DNA of 64,000 nucleotides, from the NCBI RefSeq assembly GCF_044761985.1, contig NZ_JBIWDK010000007.1, forward strand, positions 1-64,000, in the 5' to 3' direction. The notes under the pieces are model-generated. The model was not told the origin of the DNA. It saw only the letters and a list, made by a program, of their open reading frames with translations, and did not search any database. Shown piece by piece: positions 25,643 to 32,375 of the stretch. Position numbers and translations under genes: made by a program. Position 1 is the first letter of the stretch. Every line of letters starts with the position of its first letter. The DNA comes from Peribacillus sp044761985 (GTDB lineage: Bacteria > Bacillota > Bacilli > Bacillales > DSM-1321).

Positions 25643-25693
25643 ATCCCGGATAACGGACACTAATAAAAAAGTGCCTAGTTGTTCGGGATTTTC
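25643..25693 (+). repeat. Terminator-like element, copy 2 of 2
   Basis: Near-identical to 19708-19758 (three or four substitutions over about 55 bp), same long hairpin starting ATCCCG and ending CGGGATTTT. It again lies between an immunity gene and a truncated toxin cassette. The T-run is interrupted by one C here. Confidence 0.8.
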
Positions 25694-25805
25694 TATATCG
25701 AAAGAGAACTCTTTATAAATTAATTTATGTACGAAAAGTGGGCGCAAATAAAAAAAGTCTCATTATCATATCCATTCGATCTTCCTAAACTTTTAATGCC
25801 GAACG

Positions 25806-26397
25806 AATAGCCGCGAGCACGAAGGTCGCAGACAAAATGGCAAACGGGACAAAGTTCATCCCCTACAGCAAGGAATTTGTGCAAAATAAAGTCCAGAAAG
25901 TCCAAGGCTCAATCAAGGATATGAGCAAGGCCATCGGGAAAGTGGAAGTGCCAATTGGGGTTAAGGTTAGGACAGTAGCCGATACGACTGGAAATACTTA
26001 TAAAGTTATTGGTGTGGATAAGACGTCGGTAAAGGATCTTGCGCAGAAGATTACGGCGAAGGGTGAGGGTAGTAAGGCTGTTGCTGTAACTAAATATGGT
26101 AGTCATTTTTTAGAAGAATTCAAATTGAAACCTAATGTACAATATGAAACGAATGGATATTTATATCAAACAGATGATTTAGGAAGAATTAAGAGAGTTT
26201 CCGGAGAATTAACTTTAGAGATGGGAGAGCGTAATACTAAACATCAGTTAGCTGCTGGGGGGGAAGATAGAGTTAAAGCTCCTAGTACTCAAGGAGATCA
26301 TGGCGGACATTTAATTGGTACGCAATTTAATGGGTCTCCGCTTATTGATAACATAGTTGCAATGAACGAGTCGAACAATAGAGGAACAAGAAGATGA
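25806..26397 (+). pseudogene. Orphan toxin cassette 6: broken non-specific endonuclease tip
   Basis: Starts in the shared segment near 25818 (VADKMANGTKFIPYSKEF) and passes the common junction at about 26078. The tip is of the Endonuclea_NS_2 class, with GDHGGHLIGTQFNGSPLIDN like cassette 3. The frame ends prematurely after NNRGTRR in two consecutive TGA codons, where the other copy continues through MENEWA. The 3' part of the fold and any immunity gene are gone. It is the last module of the array, and decayed sequence follows to about 26520. Confidence 0.7.
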
Positions 26398-26527
26398 TGA
26401 CTATTTTGCCAATGCGGTTAACATACAAACCGTGGTGGTTTTGGGTACCTGGTGGCCACTAGAGCCTTTCACCAAATGACTTATGAAGTAAACTTCCCCC
26501 TCTATTGAATCAGTCGAATATATATAA

Positions 26528-26557
26528 TTGACATTGAGAATCATTTTCATTTATAGT
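26528..26557 (+). promoter_or_regulatory. Promoter with Fur box
   Basis: TTGACA (26528-26533), 18 bp, TATAGT (26552-26557). The spacer contains TGAGAATCATTTTCA (26535-26549), which matches the 7-1-7 Fur consensus TGATAATNATTATCA at all but two positions. Repression under iron-replete conditions is expected. Confidence 0.8.
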
Positions 26558-26599
26558 GAAGGTATAGTGAAAAAAGTTCTCAATTAGGAAGGTGAGAGG

Positions 26600-27010
26600 A
26601 AGAAGGTACTTATCGGTTTTTTATCCGGTACTACCGAGAATATGGCCGTAATTATGAAGAATTGCCTGACAACTGTAGGCTGAAAGTATATACGGAGAGG
26701 CTGGATACCGGAGAAGTAGATACTTTAAAGGAGTTTGATTTGACCCTTTATCGGTGTATATACATGGAATAAAGAGGAATGCCCTTATGAAGCAATCGAG
26801 TAAATCTTGCGCGAAATGAAGATTATATGTTTGAGTTCGGGCGATTTGGGTTATAGAAATCCTTGTGACGCGATACAGATTTTTTTAGAAAAAATGAAAG
26901 AATGCTGTGGTCATAAATTGTGATTGGATTCTTAAAGCCCATCATGAACCTACTACATATAATCAAGTAAAGAAATGCGAAGATTTTGCAGATCATGCTC
27001 TTATATGGGG
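26600..27010 (+). pseudogene. Flavodoxin gene destroyed by frameshifts
   Basis: Pieces of a short-chain flavodoxin appear in successive frames. They are the FMN-phosphate loop VLIGFLSGTTENMAVIMKN (start codon lost), then DTGEVDTLKEFDLTL, then GVYTWNKEECPYEAIE followed by a stop, then SSGDLGYRNPCDAIQIFLEKMKE, then KKCEDFADHAL. At least three shifts or stops interrupt it. It lies directly behind the Fur-box promoter. Fur-regulated flavodoxins (such as YkuN/YkuP in B. subtilis) replace ferredoxin under iron starvation, so a functional iron-sparing gene seems to have been lost. Confidence 0.7.
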
Positions 27011-27097
27011 AAGAGAAAGTGGAGATTTTTCCGTTCAATCGAATATGATGTATCCCAACCTAGGAGAGAGTCTGTTTATTTATGAAGGAGGGTTTTC

Positions 27098-27265
27098 ATG
27101 AGAACCCAAATAGATAAAAAGGGAGAAGCCATCAAAGATCAGCTTATCCAAGAACTATTGAAATTCGGCATTTTCAAGAAAAACGATAAACAATTATATG
27201 AGTTACCAGTTATTGTACTTCAAAAAGAATTCAATCAGCTAAGAGGTGAATGGAAGAATGCCTAG
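27098..27265 (+). CDS. fbpA: Fur-regulated basic protein FbpA
   Basis: 55 residues, ATG after GAAGGAGG. MRTQIDKKGEAIKDQLIQEL and LLKFGIFKKNDKQLYELP are characteristic of the FbpA family. In B. subtilis fbpAB act with the small RNA FsrA in the iron-sparing response, helping to lower synthesis of dispensable iron proteins. It overlaps fbpB by 8 bp. It is still downstream of the Fur-box promoter, through the ruined flavodoxin gene. Highly basic and short, as expected. Confidence 0.82.
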   Translation: MRTQIDKKGEAIKDQLIQELLKFGIFKKNDKQLYELPVIVLQKEFNQLRGEWKNA

Positions 27266-27410
27266 AAGAACAAAATCATTTAATCAACTACTTAAAGAGA
27301 ACCGAAATACTTTGCTTCAAGACAAACGTGAATTGGAACGAATCTTTATCAAAATCGATCAAAAAGCAACGGGTGAGGTTAAAAGCGATCGACAAGTACA
27401 CTCGTCATGA
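27258..27410 (+). CDS. fbpB: Fur-regulated basic protein FbpB
   Basis: 50 residues; the ATG lies inside the end of fbpA, giving translational coupling. SFNQLLKENRNTLLQDKREL followed by ERIFIKIDQK matches the FbpB family core. It is proposed in B. subtilis to act as an RNA-chaperone-like partner of FsrA. An overlapping frame from 27250 is an artefact. A terminator follows. Confidence 0.82.
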   Translation: MPRRTKSFNQLLKENRNTLLQDKRELERIFIKIDQKATGEVKSDRQVHSS

Positions 27411-27434
27411 TATCCTTTGCTCACATATATAAGG

Positions 27435-27464
27435 AAACCGATAACAGTCTATGTTTCGGTTTTT
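27435..27464 (+). terminator. Terminator of the fbpAB unit
   Basis: AAACCGA / TTCGGTTT stem and T-run (27435-27464). Confidence 0.7.
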
Positions 27465-27631
27465 CATATGCTAGACACCATATTTCTGATTTTGATAGTT
27501 GATGTCCAAATCAAAACAAACAGTGTCATGAAAAATGGCGCTTCTGCAGCAGCTGCATCCGGTTCATCCCTTGTATTTACGATAGGGACATAGTAATGGT
27601 TCTAAAAGGAATAATGAAAGCATATAAAAAA

Positions 27632-27672
27632 GGAACGGGTTCTACTCATGTGTAGAGTCCGTTCTTTTTTGT
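27632..27672 (+). terminator. Terminator-like hairpin in a geneless stretch
   Basis: GGAACGG...CTAC / GTAG...CCGTTC followed by six T and preceded by A-run, so it could act in both directions. The 330-bp stretch 27411-27738 shows no convincing gene; only a 21-codon frame without a ribosome site lies near 27530. Confidence 0.6.
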
Positions 27673-27738
27673 CGCGTGCTCCCATCACATCCAGGCATTA
27701 TGGCAGAATCTCAATGGACAGTACGTAGGAGGGATACC

Positions 27739-28467
27739 ATGTTAGTCGGTCATATCAAGGAAATCGTGCGGCACCCTGTTAAATCGTTTCGTGGGGAGAG
27801 CGTCCAAAAAACGAATGTCATGCAGTACGGGGTATATGGGGATCGCAGTCATGCGTTTTTGGATGAAACCAGGCCAGGTAAATTTTTGACCATCACTCAA
27901 CACCAGAAAATGGTTCAATATCAAGCGCGATTTGTCGGGGAAGAGTCGATGTTTGCTTATCCCACAGTGGAAATTACCTCACCGGAAGGAAAGGTCATGG
28001 CTTGGGGTGATGAGGATTTACTTAGGACCATGGAAATGGAATCGAAACGGAAGATTTCTTTCATTGAGTATTCACCTACCCATGTACCATTGGGAGCGAT
28101 AGAAGCGGAGCCTATTCAACTGGTGACGGACGCGTCCCTGAACGAATTACAAACGATATGGGGGAAAGACCATCTCGACCACCGACGGTTTCGGCCCAAT
28201 TTCGTCATCTCGTTAACCGATAAAATCCCATTCATTGAACAAACCTGGTTCGGAAAACGGATGAGGATAGGCCGGGATGTGGAAATCGAATTAAGAAGGC
28301 CCTGTGAAAGGTGCATGATCATCACGGTCAGTCCTGACGATGCCGAGCGAGACCCAACTTTGCAAAAAACGGTCCAAAAGAATTGTGATAACCATTTTGG
28401 CGTGTATGCCTCTGTCACTCGAACAGGGGAAATAGGGGTCGGAGATGAAGTATTCCTTCTAGACTGA
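27739..28467 (+). CDS. MOSC domain-containing protein
   Basis: 242 residues from ATG 27739 with AGGAGGG upstream (the longer frame is not needed). The N-terminal beta-barrel MOSC-N part (VRHPVKSFRGESV, GDRSHAF) is followed by the MOSC domain with RFRPNFVI and the conserved cysteine loop RPCERCMI. MOSC proteins bind molybdenum cofactor sulfur via that Cys and often act as N-hydroxylated-substrate reductases or sulfur carriers. The partner electron carriers are not adjacent. Monocistronic. Confidence 0.85.
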   Translation: MLVGHIKEIVRHPVKSFRGESVQKTNVMQYGVYGDRSHAFLDETRPGKFLTITQHQKMVQYQARFVGEESMFAYPTVEITSPEGKVMAWGDEDLLRTMEMESKRKISFIEYSPTHVPLGAIEAEPIQLVTDASLNELQTIWGKDHLDHRRFRPNFVISLTDKIPFIEQTWFGKRMRIGRDVEIELRRPCERCMIITVSPDDAERDPTLQKTVQKNCDNHFGVYASVTRTGEIGVGDEVFLLD

Positions 28468-28588
28468 AAATAGGAACACTGCCTACTAATGATAAAAGGC
28501 AGTGTTATTTGGTTTTATCTCCAATTAACACATTACAATATTGGGAAAAATGGTAAAATAAAGGTGACTTATGCGGGGAGTTGTTTAG

Positions 28589-29023
28589 ATGCGTCCTTAT
28601 CCTACTTGGTTTACTTATGTGGTGAAATTACTTTGGTTGGCGGGGTTATTTGTCCTGCTTGTTGTCAGTTATACCCTTGGATTGACCATTCAGAAGAAAG
28701 TTGAAGCCACTTTTATCATCGAGCCACTTTTCTGGTTCGATAGCATGGTCCCCCTTGTGTTTGGTCTATACGTGTCCCTGCTTTTCGTGAAGGGATGGAC
28801 ATTCAAGCTTCATATGCCTCTTTTTATCTGCGTCACCCTTCCATGTCTGATTCTATCCTTATACGTACCAATCGTGTACACCTTTCTTCCAAGCGCAGCC
28901 TATTTTCCCGACCCATATTGGCTGCTTACAAGAGATAGCTTCAGGATCATACCGGTCGTAGCTGGTTTGACACTATTCACCAGCCTGTTCGGAGTGAAGC
29001 GAGATTCCATGTTTTATAAATGA
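28589..29023 (+). CDS. Four-helix integral membrane protein, unknown
   Basis: 144 residues, ATG after GGGGAG. Four hydrophobic segments are visible: about 10-32, 48-66, 78-100 and 120-137. The loops are short and there is no catalytic motif. I do not recognise the family. A 21-bp-period repeat array begins a few bases after the stop. Confidence 0.7.
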   Translation: MRPYPTWFTYVVKLLWLAGLFVLLVVSYTLGLTIQKKVEATFIIEPLFWFDSMVPLVFGLYVSLLFVKGWTFKLHMPLFICVTLPCLILSLYVPIVYTFLPSAAYFPDPYWLLTRDSFRIIPVVAGLTLFTSLFGVKRDSMFYK

Positions 29024-29036
29024 TGTTTAGGTGAGT

Positions 29037-29129
29037 GGTTGAATTATCGCGTTGGGCGGTTGAATAAATGGAATCTGTGGTTGAATTATTTACGTTGTGT
29101 GGTCGAATTATCACCTAGCATGGTTGAAT
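29037..29129. repeat. Intergenic degenerate array, 21-22 bp period (GGTTGAAT core)
   Basis: GGTTGAAT or GGTCGAAT begins at 29037, 29058, 29079, 29101 and 29122 (steps 21, 21, 22, 21). Copies 1, 3 and 4 extend as GTGGTTGAATTAT. It lies right after the stop of the membrane-protein gene in a 200-bp spacer without another gene. Confidence 0.75.
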
Positions 29130-29222
29130 TCCTACCCTTTGGAACGATTTCTCAGCTATAATTAGCACGGTTGGCTAGTTATCTAACTAGTAGCTTAAGG
29201 GGAATTGGAAAGAAGGAAAAAG

Positions 29223-29462
29223 ATGAAGTTTAAACCAGCTTTTTATTACTTTTTAATCATGTTGATACTTTTAAATGCTAAAGCCATTACATTTCATAAT
29301 ACGCATCTTTTTTCACTAATGATTATCATGGTGTCGATCTTGCTTATTTTAATGAGTAGATTGAGGGTCTTGGAGGAAGATGGTCCTAAATCTAGACATA
29401 TAATTTTAGGCTTTGTATGTGCCCAAGGAGTTTATTATATGGAAAATTTTTTAATGAATTAA
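29223..29462 (+). CDS. Small membrane protein, unknown
   Basis: 79 residues from ATG 29223 (AAGAAGGA upstream). Two hydrophobic helices (about 6-24 and 33-50) and a hydrophilic segment RVLEEDGPKSRH before a third weak one. No family recognised. It stands alone, with AT-rich flanks. A hairpin with T-run (GAGCTTGGAGC...CAAGCTT, about 29512-29545) follows. Confidence 0.55.
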   Translation: MKFKPAFYYFLIMLILLNAKAITFHNTHLFSLMIIMVSILLILMSRLRVLEEDGPKSRHIILGFVCAQGVYYMENFLMN

Positions 29463-29711
29463 ATGTAATAACGCTTACGAAAAAGGTACACCTATATGCC
29501 ATGTGAAAAATGAGCTTGGAGCTAGAGAACCAAGCTTATTTTTTTGTATCTAATTCTATTGATTAACATGTTCTTCTCATCTTCTTCCTCAGCTTCTGTA
29601 GGTTCGTTAATAGTATGTTTGCTCGGTTTGTAAAAATGAGCCACAAAAATCCCATTAATGGTAAAATTATTAAATAACCGACTTTTTTACTTACATAGAG
29701 GAGGAACAAAA

Positions 29712-30266
29712 TTGAAAAGCAGAATTCTAGTTGTGGGCATGCTGTGCTTACTCTTTCTAATTGGCTGTTCAAAGTCGGAAGAACCTTCATTCGAGGATTT
29801 TTTTCACACCGAAATGGAAAAAACGAAGGATGAGTATGGGGATGAATTTGATTATGCCTATTCTCTCGTATATACAAAAGTCCATACAATGAACCAACAT
29901 GATGATGCTATCGCCATTTTTACGGAGCATAATCCAAATGGAGACCAAATCTTTATTGCCTATTTAGAAAAAGAAAATGGGAAGTGGGAGTGGAAGCAAA
30001 CAAGAGGCGCAGAATTTAACGATCCAGTCCAATGGTCTGCGATGAACGAAGAACCCTACATATACTCAGGGACGCTTACCGATGACTCCATTTCACATAT
30101 GTTTGCAGGAGATGAACCTGCTGAAATCATCGAAGTGGAGAAGGGGAAAAGATTCTGGTACGCCATTAGCGATATTAAGGACGTAAAAGTAAAAGCGGTC
30201 AAAGAAGACGGAACCGAAGAAAATGTGGAAGAAATAGATGAAGGGAGAGTGAAAAAAGTTGAGTGA
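29712..30266 (+). CDS. Predicted lipoprotein
   Basis: 184 residues from TTG 29712, with GAGGAGG at good distance; the frame is open further up but without a site. Lipobox LIGC (Cys about 20), then a soluble domain with TEHNPNGDQIFIAYLEKENGKWEWKQTRG. Such alternating hydrophobic/charged pattern suggests a beta-rich fold. Function unknown. It overlaps the next small gene by 8 bp and is likely co-translated with two zinc-ribbon proteins, which is an unusual company for a lipoprotein. Confidence 0.75.
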   Translation: MKSRILVVGMLCLLFLIGCSKSEEPSFEDFFHTEMEKTKDEYGDEFDYAYSLVYTKVHTMNQHDDAIAIFTEHNPNGDQIFIAYLEKENGKWEWKQTRGAEFNDPVQWSAMNEEPYIYSGTLTDDSISHMFAGDEPAEIIEVEKGKRFWYAISDIKDVKVKAVKEDGTEENVEEIDEGRVKKVE

Positions 30267-30468
30267 GGATCAATGCCCGAAATGTAACTCATACTCGATT
30301 AAGAAAGGGATACTTGGGACAGGGTTCAAATTTGTTCAAATGTTCTCCTATGATCATTTAAAGAATAAGCCGTCCAAGATTACCTCTCATTATTGTTCGA
30401 ATTGCGGGTTCATCCTTGGTTCTTATGTGGATAACCCGTCCAATTTAGAACCAAAGGGGGATAAGTGA
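30259..30468 (+). CDS. Small zinc-ribbon protein
   Basis: 69 residues from TTG 30259 overlapping the lipoprotein end; GGGAG upstream. Two CxxC knuckles, CPKC near the N-terminus and CSNC in the second half, form a complete zinc ribbon. The last part (NPSNLEPKGDK) is unstructured. Role unknown; zinc ribbons of this size often bind nucleic acids or a partner protein. Overlaps the following gene by 4 bp. Confidence 0.7.
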   Translation: MSEDQCPKCNSYSIKKGILGTGFKFVQMFSYDHLKNKPSKITSHYCSNCGFILGSYVDNPSNLEPKGDK

Positions 30469-30806
30469 AGCTGGATTGCTTATGTGCACGACGGAAACCG
30501 TCCATATTGAAATTGGAAGCAGATATCGGCGCAGATCCGATATGGTGCCATCTCTGTGGCTGTAACCTGGATTTAGATGAAGTCCCCATTTCAGATGAAC
30601 TGAAAATGGAGCTATCAGATTGGGTGAGAGAGTATGGAGACTGGATAGATTGGGAAACGGATATCATGCTTCCAGACGGAATGACTCTTGAAAAAGAACA
30701 TAATGAAAAGGGATTACGATTAACGGAAAAAATCAAAGAAGAGCTGGATGGAAACTATAGAATTGTATTTTTTCCATCCAAAACGACCTGTATGGATACT
30801 CCCTGA
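30465..30806 (+). CDS. Small protein with a Cys motif pair
   Basis: 113 residues from GTG 30465 (GGGGGA upstream). CLCARR near the start and WCHLCGCNLDLDEVP near residue 30 look like a treble-clef/zinc-ribbon pair. This is followed by an acidic helical part (DELKMELSDWVREYGDWIDWE) and a GLRLTEKIKEEL segment. I do not recognise a family. It closes a three-gene unit with the lipoprotein and zinc-ribbon genes. An imperfect hairpin (ATACTCCC/GGGAGTAT) follows. Confidence 0.65.
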   Translation: MKLDCLCARRKPSILKLEADIGADPIWCHLCGCNLDLDEVPISDELKMELSDWVREYGDWIDWETDIMLPDGMTLEKEHNEKGLRLTEKIKEELDGNYRIVFFPSKTTCMDTP

Positions 30807-30942
30807 TCAACATGCTCCTTTAAGGGAGTATGGATTGACTGTTCTTTACTAAGAACAATTTGTCTGGCATCTTTACTGTTCCTTCTTGATAAGGTATGTT
30901 CCATTCGTACTTTTGAAAAGATAGTGGTAGGAGGAGATCATA

Positions 30943-31272
30943 GTGGAGGAAGCAAGGATTTCGAAAGAGAAGATGAAGAATATGCTCGTATGGATTTTCG
31001 TACTATGTCTGTTCGATGCTGTGGTAACCGATTTTGGCATCCAGGCAGGATACATAAGAGAACTGAACCCCCTCATGAAAGAAGTGTATCATTGGAATCG
31101 CTCCTTCTTCTACGGATGCAAACTGTTCCTTCCTTTGCTTCTCTTGTGGATCTATCCGCAGTTAAAACGTAGAAAAGTGGTGAATGGCGGAATCTTGCTT
31201 TGTTTGGTAGCGTATGCCGCCGTCACGGTATACCATTTCTTCTGGATGTTACTGGTGATGAAAGGCAGTTAG
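30943..31272 (+). CDS. DUF5658-like membrane protein
   Basis: 109 residues from GTG 30943 after AGGAGGAG. Three or four membrane helices; the segment FDAVVTDFGIQAGYIRELNPLMKEVY matches DUF5658 proteins, where D-xx-T-x-x and E-x-NP are conserved. No known function. Monocistronic, followed directly by a 21-bp-period repeat array that overlaps its last codon. Confidence 0.7.
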   Translation: MEEARISKEKMKNMLVWIFVLCLFDAVVTDFGIQAGYIRELNPLMKEVYHWNRSFFYGCKLFLPLLLLWIYPQLKRRKVVNGGILLCLVAYAAVTVYHFFWMLLVMKGS

Positions 31273-31362
31273 ACTGATAAAAAGCCGGAATTGACCGATA
31301 TATCATGTGAATTGACCGATAAAAGCAATAAATGACCGATAAATACCAAGAATCGACCGATA
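31272..31362. repeat. Intergenic degenerate array, 20-21 bp period (GACCGATAAA core)
   Basis: GACYGATA starts at 31272, 31293, 31314, 31334 and 31355 (steps 21, 21, 20, 21). Most copies read (T)TGACCGATAAA. The array fills the spacer between the DUF5658 gene and the terminator of the minus-strand gsiB homologue. Confidence 0.75.
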
Positions 31363-31382
31363 AAAACAAAACAAACAAAAAA

Positions 31383-31417
31383 AACGAATAATTGTCCGTT
31401 AAGACAATTACTCGTTT
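31383..31417 (-). terminator. Terminator of the gsiB-like gene
   Basis: ACGAATAATTGTC / GACAATTACTCGT stem (one mismatch); the minus-strand transcript ends in TTTTTTTTGTTTTG. Confidence 0.8.
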
Positions 31418-31428
31418 TATGGAATGGT

Positions 31429-31629
31429 TTAATTGTTATTGTTATCGCTGCGAGCTTTTCCGCCCTTTTCACCGATTTCTTGGTAAAACTCTTTGTCATG
31501 ATTCTCGGAGGTCGCTTCTCCGCCTTTTTCACCAATCTCTTGATAAAACTCTTTGTCGTGATTTTTTGAAGTTGCTTCTCCACCTTTGCGACCTGCTTCT
31601 TCCCGACTCATTTTGTTATTGTCAGCTAT
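31429..31629 (-). CDS. gsiB: GsiB-like general stress hydrophilin (KGG repeats), non-canonical ATA start
   Basis: About 66 residues. ADNNKMSREEAGRKGGEATS is followed by two copies of a 20-residue unit containing NHDKEFYQEIGEKGG, as in B. subtilis GsiB and plant group-1 LEA proteins, but with fewer repeats. The position aligned with the GsiB start Met is ATA (31627-31629), 8 bp after AGGAG. The in-frame GTG at 31638 touches the SD and ATG 31611 is 25 bp from it. ATA is therefore the best-placed initiator. Very hydrophilic; expected to protect cells during dehydration, heat or salt stress. A sigma-B-type promoter lies upstream. Confidence 0.78.
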   Translation of the reverse strand: MADNNKMSREEAGRKGGEATSKNHDKEFYQEIGEKGGEATSENHDKEFYQEIGEKGGKARSDNNNN

Positions 31630-31676
31630 GTTAATCACTCCTATAAAAGTTTTTTGTGTTGCTTACAGTATCATGT

Positions 31677-31702
31677 ATATCCTAATCCACACTCTAGTAA
31701 AC
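31677..31702 (-). promoter_or_regulatory. Sigma-B-type promoter of the gsiB-like gene
   Basis: On the minus strand GTTTAC, 14-bp spacer, GGATAT, close to the sigma-B consensus GTTTAA-N13-15-GGGTAT and about 50 bp before the coding start. Confidence 0.75.
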
Positions 31703-31766
31703 TAGTATTTTGAAAAAAATACATATTATATTGAAAGGAGAGTCGATTTTTTAAATAGAAACGTTT

Positions 31767-31792
31767 AAATGGCGCTCATTTGAGCGCCATTG
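31767..31792. terminator. Hairpin terminator of the DUF1648 gene
   Basis: Perfect stem AATGGCGCTC / GAGCGCCATT with ATTT-type loop, located just after the minus-strand DUF1648 stop; flanked by A/T-rich sequence. Confidence 0.65.
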
Positions 31793-31799
31793 TCATTTG

Positions 31800-32210
31800 T
31801 CAGATTAAAACTAATTGTATGCTAGTCCAGTTCGTATAAGTGAAAAAGATGACCAGTACATTCTTGGTCATGTTGATCAGAATCCGATTATTCCTGAACT
31901 CCATTTCCTTATTCTCTTGAAGAAAAAAAGGTAAGGTAATGCGATGTGGGAATCTTTCAAGGACCGTCAAGCCAATCCAGATGATCAGACCAAATAGTGG
32001 AAGGGCAAGTACGCTTTCCTTTGAACCCAAAATACTCACTTTCCCGAACGAATTAAATTGAAAGGGTATTTGACTTGGTAGAGAAGACCATTCCGTCATT
32101 ATGTATACAACACTTGAAATAAGAAATAAGAGCGAAATGATATCTAATATCATTTCTATTAGCGTTCTTTTGCGTTTAACTACTAACCGCTGCTGTTTAA
32201 TCTCCCTCAT
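31800..32210 (-). CDS. DUF1648 domain-containing membrane protein
   Basis: 136 residues. A basic N-terminus and a membrane helix (about 19-37) precede WSSLPSQIPFQFNSFGKVSILGSKE. This is the conserved DUF1648 motif (LPxxIPxHFNxxGxxxxxGSK). Two more helices follow (LPLFGLIIWIGLTVLERF and the C-terminal one). The family is found in Bacillus as a part of SdpI-like and regulator-associated membrane proteins; this one stands alone. Confidence 0.75.
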   Translation of the reverse strand: MREIKQQRLVVKRKRTLIEMILDIISLLFLISSVVYIMTEWSSLPSQIPFQFNSFGKVSILGSKESVLALPLFGLIIWIGLTVLERFPHRITLPFFLQENKEMEFRNNRILINMTKNVLVIFFTYTNWTSIQLVLI

Positions 32211-32375
32211 CTCCGTTTCAAAATAATAAACTTCCCGGCGTCTTACTTAAAAGTGGAATGTAGCGGACCACTCTCCTATTTTAGCACGGGGGAAGGGACG
32301 AAGTATGATGTAAACCTCCCAATCAAAAAAATAAAGGGACCATACGGCAACCTTGTTCAATTTAAAAAAACAAAA

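Noticed and set aside
15600..26520. Insertion sequences or a prophage carrying the toxin array
   Set aside because: No transposase, integrase or phage structural gene is visible; the repeats are explained by toxin cassettes.
26907..27101. 64-codon frame as an independent gene
   Set aside because: It is the last in-frame piece of the frameshifted flavodoxin, and its stop overlaps the fbpA start.
27250..27432. 60-codon frame overlapping fbpB
   Set aside because: The FbpB family match and SD belong to the other frame (27258-27410).
27520..27595. Small Ala/Ser-rich peptide (KNGASAAAASGSS)
   Set aside because: No ribosome binding site, only 21 codons and no family recognised.
29037..29129. CRISPR array or terminator series for the 21-bp arrays (also 14010-14078 and 31272-31362)
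   Set aside because: The conserved core is only 7-11 bp, the arrays are too short-spaced for spacers and the cores are not self-complementary.
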